Below are positions 38,363 to 47,660 of a stretch of 64,000 bases of DNA, one piece after another (the stretch's first letter is position 1; each line of letters opens with the position of its first letter). Position numbers and translations under genes: made by a program. Under the pieces are notes generated by a model. It made no database searches, was not told where the DNA came from, and worked only from the letters and a program-made list of their open reading frames with translations. The DNA comes from Aequoribacter fuscus. GTDB lineage: Bacteria; Pseudomonadota; Gammaproteobacteria; Pseudomonadales; Halieaceae. The stretch is taken from contig NZ_CP036423.1 in assembly GCF_009910365.1 (NCBI RefSeq), positions 2,356,001 to 2,420,000 on the forward strand, read 5' to 3'.

Positions 38363-39713
38363 GGGCACCTCCAGGCAGTGATGAAACGCAATCCGAGAAC
38401 TGGTCACCGCGGTCTTGATAATTTTTAAACTGATCCATGCTCGCACACGCTGGCGACAACAGAACGGTATCGCCGGGCTGTGCAATTTCAGCTGCTCGGC
38501 TAACCGCCTGCTGCAAATTCTCGACTTGAATCGCAGGTCTAAGCAGGGGTAGAGCCGCCAATTCGCCCGCTGCTTCGCCGAATACGATCACTTCGCGAAC
38601 GTAGCGGTTGATGGCGGGCACCAAGGCACTAAAATCTTGCCCCTTGCCCAGCCCCCCGGCCAGTAATACAAGATCACTGTTTGGACCAATACCTTCAATA
38701 GCAGCCAAGGCCGCACCCACATTCGTCGCTTTGGAGTCATTAATGTAGGTAACACCGGCGATGGTCTGCACGACTCGGCAACGGTGAGGCAACCCACTAA
38801 AGGTTCGTAAAGTCGCCGCCATCGCCTCGGCTGCAACGTCAAAGCAAGCGGCGATGGCACAAGCGACCAAAGCATTCAGGTGGTTGTGCCGCCCACGCAA
38901 CGCCATCTCAGACACGTCAATAATCTTGCTAACGCCCATCCATAGGGCATCGTTCAACAATTTAAACTCAGCATCGCGATGAGCTTTTGCACCATAACGA
39001 GTCACTTGCACGGTGCTATCGACTAAAGGTTGGGTCAGCACGTCGTCGTCATTGACCACCACCGCTTTAGCCTTTCTAAAAATGCGGTGTTTTGCCGCGT
39101 GGTAAGCGGCCATTGAGCCATGGTGGTCAATGTGATCCGCGGTGACGTTCAAAACAACCGCCACATCCAAACCCAGAGCATTCGAGCGCTCTAACTGAAA
39201 GCTGGACATCTCGAGCACATACACTTCGATGTCGTCGTCAAGAATGGCCAGCGCCGCGGGCGATAAATTACCGCCCACTGCCGCTCGCAGACCGGCTTTG
39301 GCCAGCATCTCGCCAACCAGAGTTGTTACCGTGGACTTACCGTTGGAGCCAGTAATACCGATGACCGGCGCCTTGGCAGCTTCCATGAATAAATCCAAGT
39401 CGCCCAAGACCGAGGCACCGCTGGCTTGCGCTTCGATTACCATGGGTTCGCTCAGGGCGATACCGGGGCTTACCACCCAGGTAACGCTGGAATCATAATA
39501 ATCTTGCGGCACGCTCTCGCGGTATAAGGGAACCTCAGGATGCACATCTGCAAGCCATGAGGTATTGGGTGGCTGCTTGCGTGTATCCACGACACTTACA
39601 GTTTTACCCTGAGCACGCAAATGGTTTACTACCGATACACCGGTCTCGCCCAATCCCACCACAAGGTAGCGTTGGTCAGAGGCGATAAGCTGTTGGCGTG
39701 AGGATACGTTCAT
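38355..39713 (-). CDS. murD: UDP-N-acetylmuramoylalanine--D-glutamate ligase
   Basis: This 452-residue Mur ligase adds D-Glu. It has an N-terminal Rossmann-like fold (VVGLGETGVS), ATP loop GSNGKST (122-128), NVTADHIDHHGSM for the metal site, and INDSKATNVGAALAAI in the C-terminal domain. It follows mraY by four bases. Confidence 0.98.
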   Translation of the reverse strand: MNVSSRQQLIASDQRYLVVGLGETGVSVVNHLRAQGKTVSVVDTRKQPPNTSWLADVHPEVPLYRESVPQDYYDSSVTWVVSPGIALSEPMVIEAQASGASVLGDLDLFMEAAKAPVIGITGSNGKSTVTTLVGEMLAKAGLRAAVGGNLSPAALAILDDDIEVYVLEMSSFQLERSNALGLDVAVVLNVTADHIDHHGSMAAYHAAKHRIFRKAKAVVVNDDDVLTQPLVDSTVQVTRYGAKAHRDAEFKLLNDALWMGVSKIIDVSEMALRGRHNHLNALVACAIAACFDVAAEAMAATLRTFSGLPHRCRVVQTIAGVTYINDSKATNVGAALAAIEGIGPNSDLVLLAGGLGKGQDFSALVPAINRYVREVIVFGEAAGELAALPLLRPAIQVENLQQAVSRAAEIAQPGDTVLLSPACASMDQFKNYQDRGDQFSDCVSSLPGGAHE

Positions 39714-39717
39714 GCGC

Positions 39718-40800
39718 CTACCTCAACTTCAGGGTCGCAAGACCAAACAAGACCAACATGACTGTGATAATCCAGAAACGCACGATAACTCTGGGCTCCG
39801 GCCATCCCTTCAACTCGTAGTGATGATGAATGGGCGCCATTCGAAACACGCGTTTACCGGTGAGTTTAAACGAGGCTACCTGAATAATGACCGACACAGT
39901 TTCCAGTACGAAAATACCACCCATAATGAAGAAAACGATCTCGTGCCGAGTAATCACCGCCACACAGCCCAAAGCGGCGCCTAGGGCCAGCGCACCAACA
40001 TCGCCCATAAAGACTTGGGCTGGGTAGGTGTTGAACCACAAAAACCCGAGGCCAGCGCCGGCAACCGCGCCACAGAAGACTGCCAATTCTCCGCTACCCG
40101 GGACGTAAGGAATCAGCAAATATTCCGCAAAGTCCACTCGCCCTGTCAGGTAGGCGATAATACCCAGAGCGGATCCCACCATGACCGAGGGCAAAATAGC
40201 GAGGCCGTCGAGGCCGTCAGTTAAATTTACGGCATTGCTGCCACCGACAATGACAAAGTAGGTCAGCACAATCGAAAACCAACCTAAAGGTACGATCCAA
40301 TCCTTCAGGAACGGCACATACAGTTCGGTCATTGCATCCAGACCCGAGAAGGCGTAGAGATAGTACGCCGCGGCCAATCCTAATACCGATTGCCAGAAAT
40401 ACTTCCAGCGCGCAGGCAGGCCGCGCGAATCGCGTTCGACGACTTTTCGATAGTCATCGACCCAGCCCACAATACCAAAGCCTAGAGTGACTAATAGGGT
40501 TACCCAAACATATTGATTCTCGAGGTCACCCCACAGCAAAGTGCTCAGCGCAACCGAGCTTAAAATTAAAATACCCCCCATAGTGGGTGTTCCAGCTTTG
40601 ACGAGATGCGTTTGTGGGCCGTCATCGCGAACCGCTTGGCCGACTTTTAAACGATGTAGGTAGCGGATCGTCGCTGGACCGGTGATCAGTGCAATGGCAA
40701 GGGCCGTTCCGGCCGCTAATATGCTGCGCAGCGTTAAATAGCCGAAGACTCGAAACGAGGTATCAAATTGGCTTAAGTACTCGCTCAACCACACTAGCAT
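39718..40800 (-). CDS. mraY: Phospho-MurNAc-pentapeptide transferase MraY
   Basis: This 360-residue polytopic enzyme makes lipid I. Length is identical to E. coli MraY. Landmarks are [10 protein letters not shown], the DD pair in [23 protein letters not shown], and the cytoplasmic HHH-like segment [17 protein letters not shown] 40800 gives the usual start and overlaps murF by seven bases. Confidence 0.98.
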   Translation of the reverse strand: MLVWLSEYLSQFDTSFRVFGYLTLRSILAAGTALAIALITGPATIRYLHRLKVGQAVRDDGPQTHLVKAGTPTMGGILILSSVALSTLLWGDLENQYVWVTLLVTLGFGIVGWVDDYRKVVERDSRGLPARWKYFWQSVLGLAAAYYLYAFSGLDAMTELYVPFLKDWIVPLGWFSIVLTYFVIVGGSNAVNLTDGLDGLAILPSVMVGSALGIIAYLTGRVDFAEYLLIPYVPGSGELAVFCGAVAGAGLGFLWFNTYPAQVFMGDVGALALGAALGCVAVITRHEIVFFIMGGIFVLETVSVIIQVASFKLTGKRVFRMAPIHHHYELKGWPEPRVIVRFWIITVMLVLFGLATLKLR

Positions 40801-42143
40801 GCTGCACCCCCAAGCATCTGCAAATGAGAAGCAACACGATCCAACCGCGCACTGCGCGACGCCTTTACTAGAATCCAATCGAACACGGGTACGCTGCGCA
40901 ATTCATCTATGATGGCCTGAGTATCGGCAAAGTATCGCAGTCGGCTATCTGTTAAGTCAGGCCAACTCGCACCGCTCAACCAAATCTCGTTCACTGATCC
41001 GGCGAGCGCTTGCTCGATAACTTGCCGATGATACTCGTCGCTATTTACACCCAACTCAGCCATGGGTCCTAGTATGGCGAGACGCGCCCCCGGGCTGCGC
41101 TCCAGCGCCGCTAAAGCCTGACGCATCGCTTCAGGGCTCGCGTTGTAAGAGTCATCCACCAATGTCGTTTTATCTGACAAGATGATTCGAGCCAGACGCC
41201 CTTGAACGGCCTGAACAGAGGCCACCTGTGCAACGATCGTGTCCAAGCTCATACCGCAGGCCAAACAGGCCCCGACACTGGCCGCGATGTTAGACGCGTT
41301 GTGGGCGCCGACTAAACCAGAAACCACCTCGCACTCGCCTGCCGGGGTTCTCAATCGCAGGGCAAGGCCTGAAAATCCGCGGTCAGACACATCCAAGATC
41401 TGAATATCATTGGCTTCAGAGTAACCAAAGGTCACTATCTTGCCGGCCGCTCTAGTTTGCCAAGCACTCAAGTAAGGTGAGTCTCCAGGCATAACAGCAA
41501 CATCGGTCGGTTTCATACCGTCAAAGATTTCACCTTTGGTCTGCGCTATCACGTCAATCGACCCAAAGGTTTCCATATGAGCTGGGAGCACCGCCGTTAG
41601 AATTCGCACATTGGGTTCAACCAGAGCACACAAATAGGCAATATCACCCTTAAAGCGAGCACCCATTTCCACCACGGCAAATTGATCCTCTGGGCCCAGC
41701 TCTAACAGGGTGAGAGGCACCCCAATCTCGTTATTGTAGTTTCCCTGCGTCGCACTGGTGGCACCCTGTGCACTCAGGATATGGGCAACTGTCGATTTGA
41801 CAGTGGTCTTTCCGGCACTTCCGGTTATACCCACAAAGGTCGCGGCAGACGATTGGCGGACGCTTTTTGCCCATTCAGCTAGCGCAGACAAGCAATCTTC
41901 AACTCTAATCTGCGTGATCTCAACCGGCACCCAACGTTCGACGAGGGCAGCCACAGCGCCTCGCGCACGAGCCGCTTCGACATAGTCATGTCCGTCGGCT
42001 TTGTCACCTTTGAAAGCGACAAACAAATCACCCGACTGAACATGGCGCGAGTCGAAATTCAAACCTTGAATATACGCCGCTGAACCACGAGTTTGAGCGT
42101 CCAGCAAGAAGGCTAACTGATCAGAGGAAATACGGGTGTTCAT
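40794..42143 (-). CDS. murF: UDP-MurNAc-tripeptide--D-Ala-D-Ala ligase
   Basis: This 449-residue Mur ligase adds the D-Ala-D-Ala dipeptide made by DdlB. The ATP loop is GSAGKTT (108-114), and [15 protein letters not shown] is the C-terminal signature. ATG 42143 is preferred over the ATG two codons upstream because GAGG is 8 bases before it and only 2 bases before the other. Its start overlaps the end of murE. Confidence 0.97.
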   Translation of the reverse strand: MNTRISSDQLAFLLDAQTRGSAAYIQGLNFDSRHVQSGDLFVAFKGDKADGHDYVEAARARGAVAALVERWVPVEITQIRVEDCLSALAEWAKSVRQSSAATFVGITGSAGKTTVKSTVAHILSAQGATSATQGNYNNEIGVPLTLLELGPEDQFAVVEMGARFKGDIAYLCALVEPNVRILTAVLPAHMETFGSIDVIAQTKGEIFDGMKPTDVAVMPGDSPYLSAWQTRAAGKIVTFGYSEANDIQILDVSDRGFSGLALRLRTPAGECEVVSGLVGAHNASNIAASVGACLACGMSLDTIVAQVASVQAVQGRLARIILSDKTTLVDDSYNASPEAMRQALAALERSPGARLAILGPMAELGVNSDEYHRQVIEQALAGSVNEIWLSGASWPDLTDSRLRYFADTQAIIDELRSVPVFDWILVKASRSARLDRVASHLQMLGGAAC

Positions 42144-43603
42144 GCGCATTTCCTCAAGTTCAAAGCGGCTTGCGCCACTTCCCGATCCGAAAAAGGAAAC
42201 GCAACATCGCCAATAATCTGCTCGGTCTCGTGACCTTTGCCTGCGATTACCAGTGTGTCACCAGGGGATGCCGCCATGATGGCCGATTCAATGGCGACTG
42301 CGCGGTCTTCTATGACCAAACGTGCATGGGCGCAGCCAACTTGAATATCGTCTAGTATCTTAGAAGGGTCCTCCGCTCTTGGGTTGTCACTGGTCAACAC
42401 CACCCAATCGGCGCCCTCTGCCGCAGCCCGCCCCATCAATGGACGTTTCGATTTATCGCGATCGCCGCCACAACCAAATACCACCCATAAATCGTTTTTG
42501 ACGGTAGGTCTAAGCACCTGCAACACCCGCGCGATAGCATCAGGCGTATGCGCATAATCGACGTAAACGGCCACATCGCTGTCCAAACCAACGCGCTCCA
42601 GCCGACCTGGGACACCCCGCAGTCGTCCAGCGGCAGCGACTAAATCCTCAAAACGCAGACCTTCCGCCCGCAGCATAAACAGCGCCGTTAGCGTATTGCG
42701 CAAATAAAACTCACCCACCAAGGGCAACCGCAGGCGATATTCAAATCCGTCGAGTCGTACCGTCGCCGTCGTACCGTCAGCGTCATACTGAGCGACAACC
42801 ACTGCATCAGCGTCAGCAACTTCGCCCAAGGTAAACCCTAACACCTGCACGTTAGCGGGCACTTGCGGTCGCAGAGCACGCACCTCAGGGTTATCCAAAT
42901 CCAGTACCACTGCACGCAACCCCGATAAAGCCAGAATTTGGGCTTTCGCGGCAATGTACTCGGTCATCGTGCCGTGATAATCCAAGTGATCTTGGGTGAT
43001 GTTCGTGATCGCCGCAGTGGTAATATTCAACCCCGTCAGGCGATGTTGCACCAGACCATGTGACGAGGCCTCGAGAGCAGCCCAACGCACGTTCTGCGCC
43101 GCCGCTGAGGCCAGAAACCGGTGAATTTCAACCACATCCGGCGTAGTATTGCTGCTGGGACTGAATCCGGTGGGCAGCTGAAAACCTAAGGTTCCAACCG
43201 TCGCCGCGGCTTGGTCGAGCTCTCCCAGCAACTGCGCCAGTAACTGCACCGTCGAGGTTTTACCGTTCGTACCCGTTACTGCAAGCGTTCGCAGCTCCTG
43301 CTTGTCCGTTTCAAAAAATCGCATCGCGACAATACCCGAGATAGCTCGCACATCGCTCACCACCACCAGCCCGATATGGTCGGGTAAATTCATTTCCTCG
43401 TCAGCGATAATTCCGCTGGCACCGCGAGCTACCGCATCGCTCACGAAATCGACACCTCGATGCGTATGCCCAGGCACCGCGATGAATAGGCTACCGAGCG
43501 ATGCAGCGCGACTGTCCGTTACAATGCCTGTAATTTTCGCGTCGCGAACACAGTAACCCAGATCTGCGCACAACTCTGACAACATGACGACACGCTCAGC
43601 CAT
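42140..43603 (-). CDS. murE: UDP-MurNAc-L-Ala-D-Glu--meso-DAP ligase
   Basis: This 487-residue Mur ligase adds meso-diaminopimelate. The ATP loop is GTNGKTST (111-118), and ITQDHLDYHGTM is the metal region. The DNPRAEDP motif is the marker of diaminopimelate rather than lysine specificity. The stop overlaps the murF start and the start overlaps the ftsI stop by eight bases. Confidence 0.98.
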   Translation of the reverse strand: MAERVVMLSELCADLGYCVRDAKITGIVTDSRAASLGSLFIAVPGHTHRGVDFVSDAVARGASGIIADEEMNLPDHIGLVVVSDVRAISGIVAMRFFETDKQELRTLAVTGTNGKTSTVQLLAQLLGELDQAAATVGTLGFQLPTGFSPSSNTTPDVVEIHRFLASAAAQNVRWAALEASSHGLVQHRLTGLNITTAAITNITQDHLDYHGTMTEYIAAKAQILALSGLRAVVLDLDNPEVRALRPQVPANVQVLGFTLGEVADADAVVVAQYDADGTTATVRLDGFEYRLRLPLVGEFYLRNTLTALFMLRAEGLRFEDLVAAAGRLRGVPGRLERVGLDSDVAVYVDYAHTPDAIARVLQVLRPTVKNDLWVVFGCGGDRDKSKRPLMGRAAAEGADWVVLTSDNPRAEDPSKILDDIQVGCAHARLVIEDRAVAIESAIMAASPGDTLVIAGKGHETEQIIGDVAFPFSDREVAQAALNLRKCA

Positions 43604-45341
43604 CGCTTGACTCCCCTGCCACCGACTGTCGTGCTGCGGCTAACTGAATAACTGGGGACTGCTGATTGGGTGCCTCACCCAAAATTCTCAACATCGCGGC
43701 CGTCATGTCGGCGAATACTGGCGCTGCAATGGCTCCACCTCCAACCGACTCGCCTTTTGGCTCGTTAACCATGACAACCGTCACAAAGCGCGGATTCTCG
43801 GCCGGAGCCATACCAGCAAACCACGCGATATAACGCTTACGATCGTAACCACCGGCACCGGCTTTGTGCACAGTGCCCGTTTTACCAGCCACGCTAAAGC
43901 CTGGCACGTTAGCCAGGATGCCAGTACCACCCTTGGCTGTTACTGTACCCAGCATATCCCGCAGCTCCGACGCTATCGCAGGCGTTGTCACCGGCATCGC
44001 GGGTGGCCTATTTGCCTTAGCAGTAGCAACCAAGGTCAATGGCTGTAAGCGACCAGAGTTAGCAATGGCACCATAGAACGCAGCCAGCTGAGCCGGCGAC
44101 ACCGTCACACCATAACCAAAAGCGAGTGTCGCTTGCTCGATGTCGCTCCAGCGCGACTGCTGCGGCAACAGACCGGCCGTTTCACCAGGAAACCCAATAC
44201 CAAGTGGCTGCCCAACACCAAAACGCTGCAACACCGGCAGTAGCGAATCACGTCCAATATCCAAAGCCAGCTGTGTGGTACCAATTTGGCTTGATTTTGC
44301 CAGAACGCCGGCCAGAGTGAGCTGCCCGTAATCGACCGGGTCTTTAAAGGTTTTACCTTGCACCACCATCCAGCCGGGGCTGGTATTAAAGACCGTGTCG
44401 GCGCTGTAACGCCCAGTTTCTAGCGCCGCCACCGCCGTCAGAGCCTTCAAGGTAGAGCCCGGTTCGTACTGATCAACGAACACTCGGTTACGAGCCGCGC
44501 TGGCCGAGAATGTACTGCGATCGTTAGGGTTGAAACTGGGGTAGTTCGACACCGCCAAAATCTCACCGGTATGACTGTCAATCGTAATTGCTGAGGCCCC
44601 CATGGCCTCAGATTTAGCCACGACAGACTGTAAGGCGCGGTATTGAACATACTGCAGACGCAAGTCGATACTAAGCCGCACATCGCGCCCGTCAGCGGCG
44701 GTTGACTCAATACCAACGTCGCGAATCGCCTTGCCAGAGCGGTCTTTAATGTATTTTTTCCGCCCAGGGGTTCCACTTAGCACGTGATCAAAGGCAAGCT
44801 CCAAACCGGATAGCCCCGTATCGCTGTCGCCCGTCAAACCGATCAGCTGCGCAGTCAGATCAGCCGCCGGATAAAAACGCTTATAGTCACGTTGTGCTAC
44901 CAGACCAGGCATACCACTCGCCAACACGGGTGCTGCCTGTTCTGGAGTCACGTGTTTTTTGACATACATGAATTGGCGGTCTTGGTACTGCTGAAACCTG
45001 TGTTTGAGCTCTTTAACGTCAAGCGCCAAGAGACGGGCCAGGGTATCGAGATTAGAGACATCAAACTGCTGGGGATTTAAAGACAGGGTCAGCACGGGTG
45101 TCGAGACGGCTAAAAGCTGCCCGTTACGATCTAAAATCGCCCCACGATGCGCTGGAATTTGGGCGTAGCGGACGGTTCGCGCATCTCCCTGACTCTGTAA
45201 AAACTGTTGTCCCTGCTCGACATCCAATAACTGCAACATGGCCAAACGCCCTATTAAGGCCACCGCCAGAATCAGTAAAAAGGCAAGGCAAAGCAGAAAG
45301 CGCCAAGAACCCGCCTGGACTTCACCGGCAACCCTACTCAC
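43596..45341 (-). CDS. ftsI: Septal transpeptidase FtsI (PBP3)
   Basis: This class B penicillin-binding protein, 581 residues from GTG 45341, has a short cytoplasmic tail, a membrane helix (about 14-36), a pedestal domain with RGAILDRNG, and a transpeptidase domain. Active-site motifs are S296-T-L-K, KTG at 487-489 and, in the SxN position, Ser350-Ser351-Gln352 where most relatives have Asn. I prefer GTG 45341, which overlaps the ftsL stop by eight bases, over ATG 45395, which would overlap ftsL by 62 bases. The resulting length is close to Pseudomonas PBP3 (579). Confidence 0.95.
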   Translation of the reverse strand: MSRVAGEVQAGSWRFLLCLAFLLILAVALIGRLAMLQLLDVEQGQQFLQSQGDARTVRYAQIPAHRGAILDRNGQLLAVSTPVLTLSLNPQQFDVSNLDTLARLLALDVKELKHRFQQYQDRQFMYVKKHVTPEQAAPVLASGMPGLVAQRDYKRFYPAADLTAQLIGLTGDSDTGLSGLELAFDHVLSGTPGRKKYIKDRSGKAIRDVGIESTAADGRDVRLSIDLRLQYVQYRALQSVVAKSEAMGASAITIDSHTGEILAVSNYPSFNPNDRSTFSASAARNRVFVDQYEPGSTLKALTAVAALETGRYSADTVFNTSPGWMVVQGKTFKDPVDYGQLTLAGVLAKSSQIGTTQLALDIGRDSLLPVLQRFGVGQPLGIGFPGETAGLLPQQSRWSDIEQATLAFGYGVTVSPAQLAAFYGAIANSGRLQPLTLVATAKANRPPAMPVTTPAIASELRDMLGTVTAKGGTGILANVPGFSVAGKTGTVHKAGAGGYDRKRYIAWFAGMAPAENPRFVTVVMVNEPKGESVGGGAIAAPVFADMTAAMLRILGEAPNQQSPVIQLAAARQSVAGESSDG

Positions 45342-45603
45342 TGGGCACCACCCGTATTTGAGTCGGTGATGCTGCCACCATGTCCATGTCGGCACTGATA
45401 TCGTCGACGCGATCCATGCGCGTGTACGTACTCAACTCGAGCAACAGGCGACTCGACTCGTCACGTAAAAACCACTGGCGACTCTCGGCTACCTGGAGCT
45501 GCGTGGTCACATTACGCGTTTGCTGGGTGACACCAATAACGGCAAACCCGCTCAACACCACAGCCAGTGCCAGCAATATGACTTGCCACAGTCGCAAACT
45601 CAT
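45334..45603 (-). CDS. ftsL: Cell division protein FtsL
   Basis: This 89-residue bitopic protein of the FtsQLB complex has a membrane helix at residues 5-24 and a periplasmic heptad-rich coiled coil (VTQQTRNVTTQLQVAESR onward). It sits between rsmH and ftsI with four- and eight-base overlaps, the standard place. Small size and low sequence conservation are normal for this family. Confidence 0.9.
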   Translation of the reverse strand: MSLRLWQVILLALAVVLSGFAVIGVTQQTRNVTTQLQVAESRQWFLRDESSRLLLELSTYTRMDRVDDISADMDMVAASPTQIRVVPSE

Positions 45604-46517
45604 TGCCGACGCTCCGCGATTCTAAGCACGGCACTCCGCGCTCGGACATTTGCCTGTACCTCACGCTCAGATGGCTTTATGGCTTTACCCACCAACGCCA
45701 AGGGACCTCGCATTGTGTCACCCTGCACGGGAACGCCGCGGGGGACTTTCGGCCCCTGAGAAGCCTTCCGCATAAATTGCTTCACCTTGCGGTCTTCTAA
45801 GGAGTGAAAGCTGATAACCGCCAAACGACCACTAGGTGACAAGCAATCCACCACGACGTCTAGCAGGACATCTAAGTCCTCAAGTTCTCGGTTAATCGCA
45901 ATTCGCAAGGCCTGAAAGGTTCGAGTAGCCGGGTGCTTGTGTTTTTCCCAACGCGGATGCGCGGCTTTAACGAGCTCAGCGAGTTGCAGGGTCGTTGTGA
46001 TGGGGCTGTCAGCGCGGGCCTTGACAATGGCGGCCGCAATACGACGCGCAAAACGTTCTTCACCATAGTCGCGCAGCACCGAAATCAAATCAGTCTCTGA
46101 GACCCCCTGCAGATACTCAGCTACCGTTTGTCCGCTCGAGTTATCCATGCGCATATCCAGAGGACCTTGGCGCTGAAAAGAGAAGCCACGCTCATCTTGA
46201 TCTAACTGGGGACTAGAAACCCCCAAGTCCAGTAGCACACCATCAACACCCGCCCAACCTAATTGACGCAAGGCATCAGGCAAATCGGCGAAGCTACCGT
46301 GATAAACCGATACTCGACCGTCCTCAGCCGCCAAGGCCTGGGCAACTTCGATAGCTTGCGGGTCTTTATCCATCACTAGGACGGCAGCGTCATCATTCAG
46401 CAGAGCCAACAGCGCGCGTGTGTGACCTCCGCGACCAAAGGTGCCGTCGACATAGCGGCCCGACAAAGGGCCAACCAGCCCTTGCAGCGACTCTTCTAGC
46501 AATACCGACTCGTGCAT
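45600..46517 (-). CDS. rsmH: 16S rRNA (cytosine1402-N4)-methyltransferase RsmH
   Basis: This 305-residue SAM-dependent methyltransferase (MraW) methylates C1402 of 16S rRNA. It has HESVLLEESLQGL at the start, VDGTFGRGGHTRALL for the SAM site, DLGVSSPQLD, and the terminal ISFHSLEDRKVKQFM. It lies 8 bases after mraZ. RsmI, which methylates the ribose of the same nucleotide, is encoded 1.1 kb away. Confidence 0.98.
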   Translation of the reverse strand: MHESVLLEESLQGLVGPLSGRYVDGTFGRGGHTRALLALLNDDAAVLVMDKDPQAIEVAQALAAEDGRVSVYHGSFADLPDALRQLGWAGVDGVLLDLGVSSPQLDQDERGFSFQRQGPLDMRMDNSSGQTVAEYLQGVSETDLISVLRDYGEERFARRIAAAIVKARADSPITTTLQLAELVKAAHPRWEKHKHPATRTFQALRIAINRELEDLDVLLDVVVDCLSPSGRLAVISFHSLEDRKVKQFMRKASQGPKVPRGVPVQGDTMRGPLALVGKAIKPSEREVQANVRARSAVLRIAERRQ

Positions 46518-46525
46518 CCTGACAC

Positions 46526-46981
46526 CTACAGTGTGAGTGACATGAGTTCTTCCGGCAGCTCAGTATCGGCACCGGATTCCAACAACGCTTTATCTCGTTC
46601 GGACAACCACAAGTTTTCTGACCATATTTCCAGCTTGTTACCCTGTCCCACCAAGACCAGCTTCTTATCTAAGTTGGCGTACTCTCGCAGGGGGGCGGGA
46701 AGCAACAATCGACCATTCGCATCCATCTCTAAATCGGTGGCGTAGCCCAACGTGAGCCGCTGAAAACGTTTAACCGCAGGCTTTAAGGCGGGCAAAGCCT
46801 GAATTTGATCTTGAATCACTTCCCATTCGGGCAGAGGGTACAAGGCCAGACACGCCACCTGTGTATCGATGGTAATAACGACCTCACCAGAGCAATGGCC
46901 GAGCAGAGGCTCGCGATGCTTGGCAGGAATTGCCAATCGCCCTTTCGCATCCATATTGATGTGATGCACGCCTCTAAACAC
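46526..46981 (-). CDS. mraZ: Transcriptional regulator MraZ
   Basis: This 151-residue protein has two AbrB-like MraZ domains, each with the paired motif (NMDAKGRLAIPAKHRE near residue 9 and DLEMDANGRLLLPAPLRE in the second half). MraZ represses the dcw cluster. I choose GTG 46981, giving the family start VFRGVHHIN and a length one short of E. coli MraZ. AAGGGG lies 9 bases upstream. A longer frame from 47056 would run through the operator and promoter region and is unlikely. Confidence 0.95.
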   Translation of the reverse strand: MFRGVHHINMDAKGRLAIPAKHREPLLGHCSGEVVITIDTQVACLALYPLPEWEVIQDQIQALPALKPAVKRFQRLTLGYATDLEMDANGRLLLPAPLREYANLDKKLVLVGQGNKLEIWSENLWLSERDKALLESGADTELPEELMSLTL

Positions 46982-47010
46982 CGAAAACCGCCCCTTTTTT
47001 ATCTCAGTAA

Positions 47011-47050
47011 ATCCACAAAAAACCAGATTTACCCACTTTTCTCCACTTTG
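47011..47050 (-). promoter_or_regulatory. MraZ operator: four 10-bp TGG repeats
   Basis: Four consecutive 10-base units on the minus strand each carry TGG at the same place: CAAAGTGGAG, AAAAGTGGGT, AAATCTGGTT, TTTTGTGGAT. MraZ proteins are known to bind tandem TGG-containing repeats at 10-bp spacing upstream of their own gene. The array starts four bases after the -10 box and ends about 30 bases before the mraZ start, so bound MraZ would block transcription of the cluster. Confidence 0.8.
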
Positions 47051-47054
47051 CGAC

Positions 47055-47084
47055 ACTATAGAGGTGCACGAACACCCCTGTCAA
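47055..47084 (-). promoter_or_regulatory. Promoter of the dcw cluster
   Basis: Consensus TTGACA (47084-47079) and TATAGT (47060-47055) are 18 bases apart on the minus strand. Transcription would start near 47048, at the edge of the TGG repeats. This is the only strong promoter seen upstream of mraZ. Confidence 0.8.
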
Positions 47085-47284
47085 GGAGACGAAAATCGGA
47101 AAAATGTTGCTATTTCAGTCAATTAGCACCCTAGATCTAGGGTAGCGATGGATGCCAGCAGCATCTAATACTTAAGAATTTTCACGGATTAACACAACCC
47201 TAAGGCCATGTAGTTACATTCTACTTTAAGGGAAATCCAAAAAAAGAATAGAAATCTGATCTTTTAGCACTAAAAAGTATAAAA

Positions 47285-47628
47285 AAAGAGTCGGTCGATA
47301 AGCCGGGTTCTGTCGTGGACGATCATTCCTCTGCGACTGATGTCGCCATCAGCCTGTAGCGACCTACCCGAACTCACCGCGGGTCACGGCTAATGAGTTC
47401 CTATTTGGTCTTGCTCCAAGTGGGGTTTACCATCGCCAAATCTGTTACCAGATTTGCGGTGCGCTCTTACCGCACCTTTTCACCCTTACCAACCGAGGTT
47501 GGCGGTTTCCTTTCTGCTGCACTTTCCGTAGGCTCGCGCCCCCCAGGCGTTACCTGGCACTCTACCCTATGGAGCCCGGACTTTCCTCCAGAAGCAGAAG
47601 CTTCCAGCGATCGCCTGACCGACTCGCC
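47285..47628 (-). ncRNA. rnpB: RNase P RNA
   Basis: This is the catalytic RNA that trims tRNA 5' ends. The minus strand shows the universal GGAGGAAAGTCCGGGCTCC block, CAGAAAGGAAACCGCC, GGTAAGGGTGAAA, and the 3' end ACCCGGCTTATCGACCGACTC. Helix P1 pairs GAGTCGGTC at the 5' end (47625-47617) with GACCGACTC at the 3' end (47296-47288). A run of T follows. It has the bacterial type A layout, and its ends are set by P1. Confidence 0.97.
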
Positions 47629-47631
47629 GCG

Positions 47632-47660
47632 AGGTTACCCCGTGTCGGCGTTTCAAGCAA
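47632..47660 (-). promoter_or_regulatory. Candidate rnpB promoter
   Basis: TTGCTT and TAACCT are spaced by 17 bases on the minus strand and overlap the end of rsmI. The region between the -10 box and the RNA start is GC-rich (CGCGGC), as at growth-rate-controlled stable RNA promoters. Confidence 0.55.

Noticed and set aside
46982-47056. Longer MraZ N-terminus from ATG 47056
   Set aside because: It would translate the operator and lie on top of the promoter. GTG 46981 gives the family start and length.
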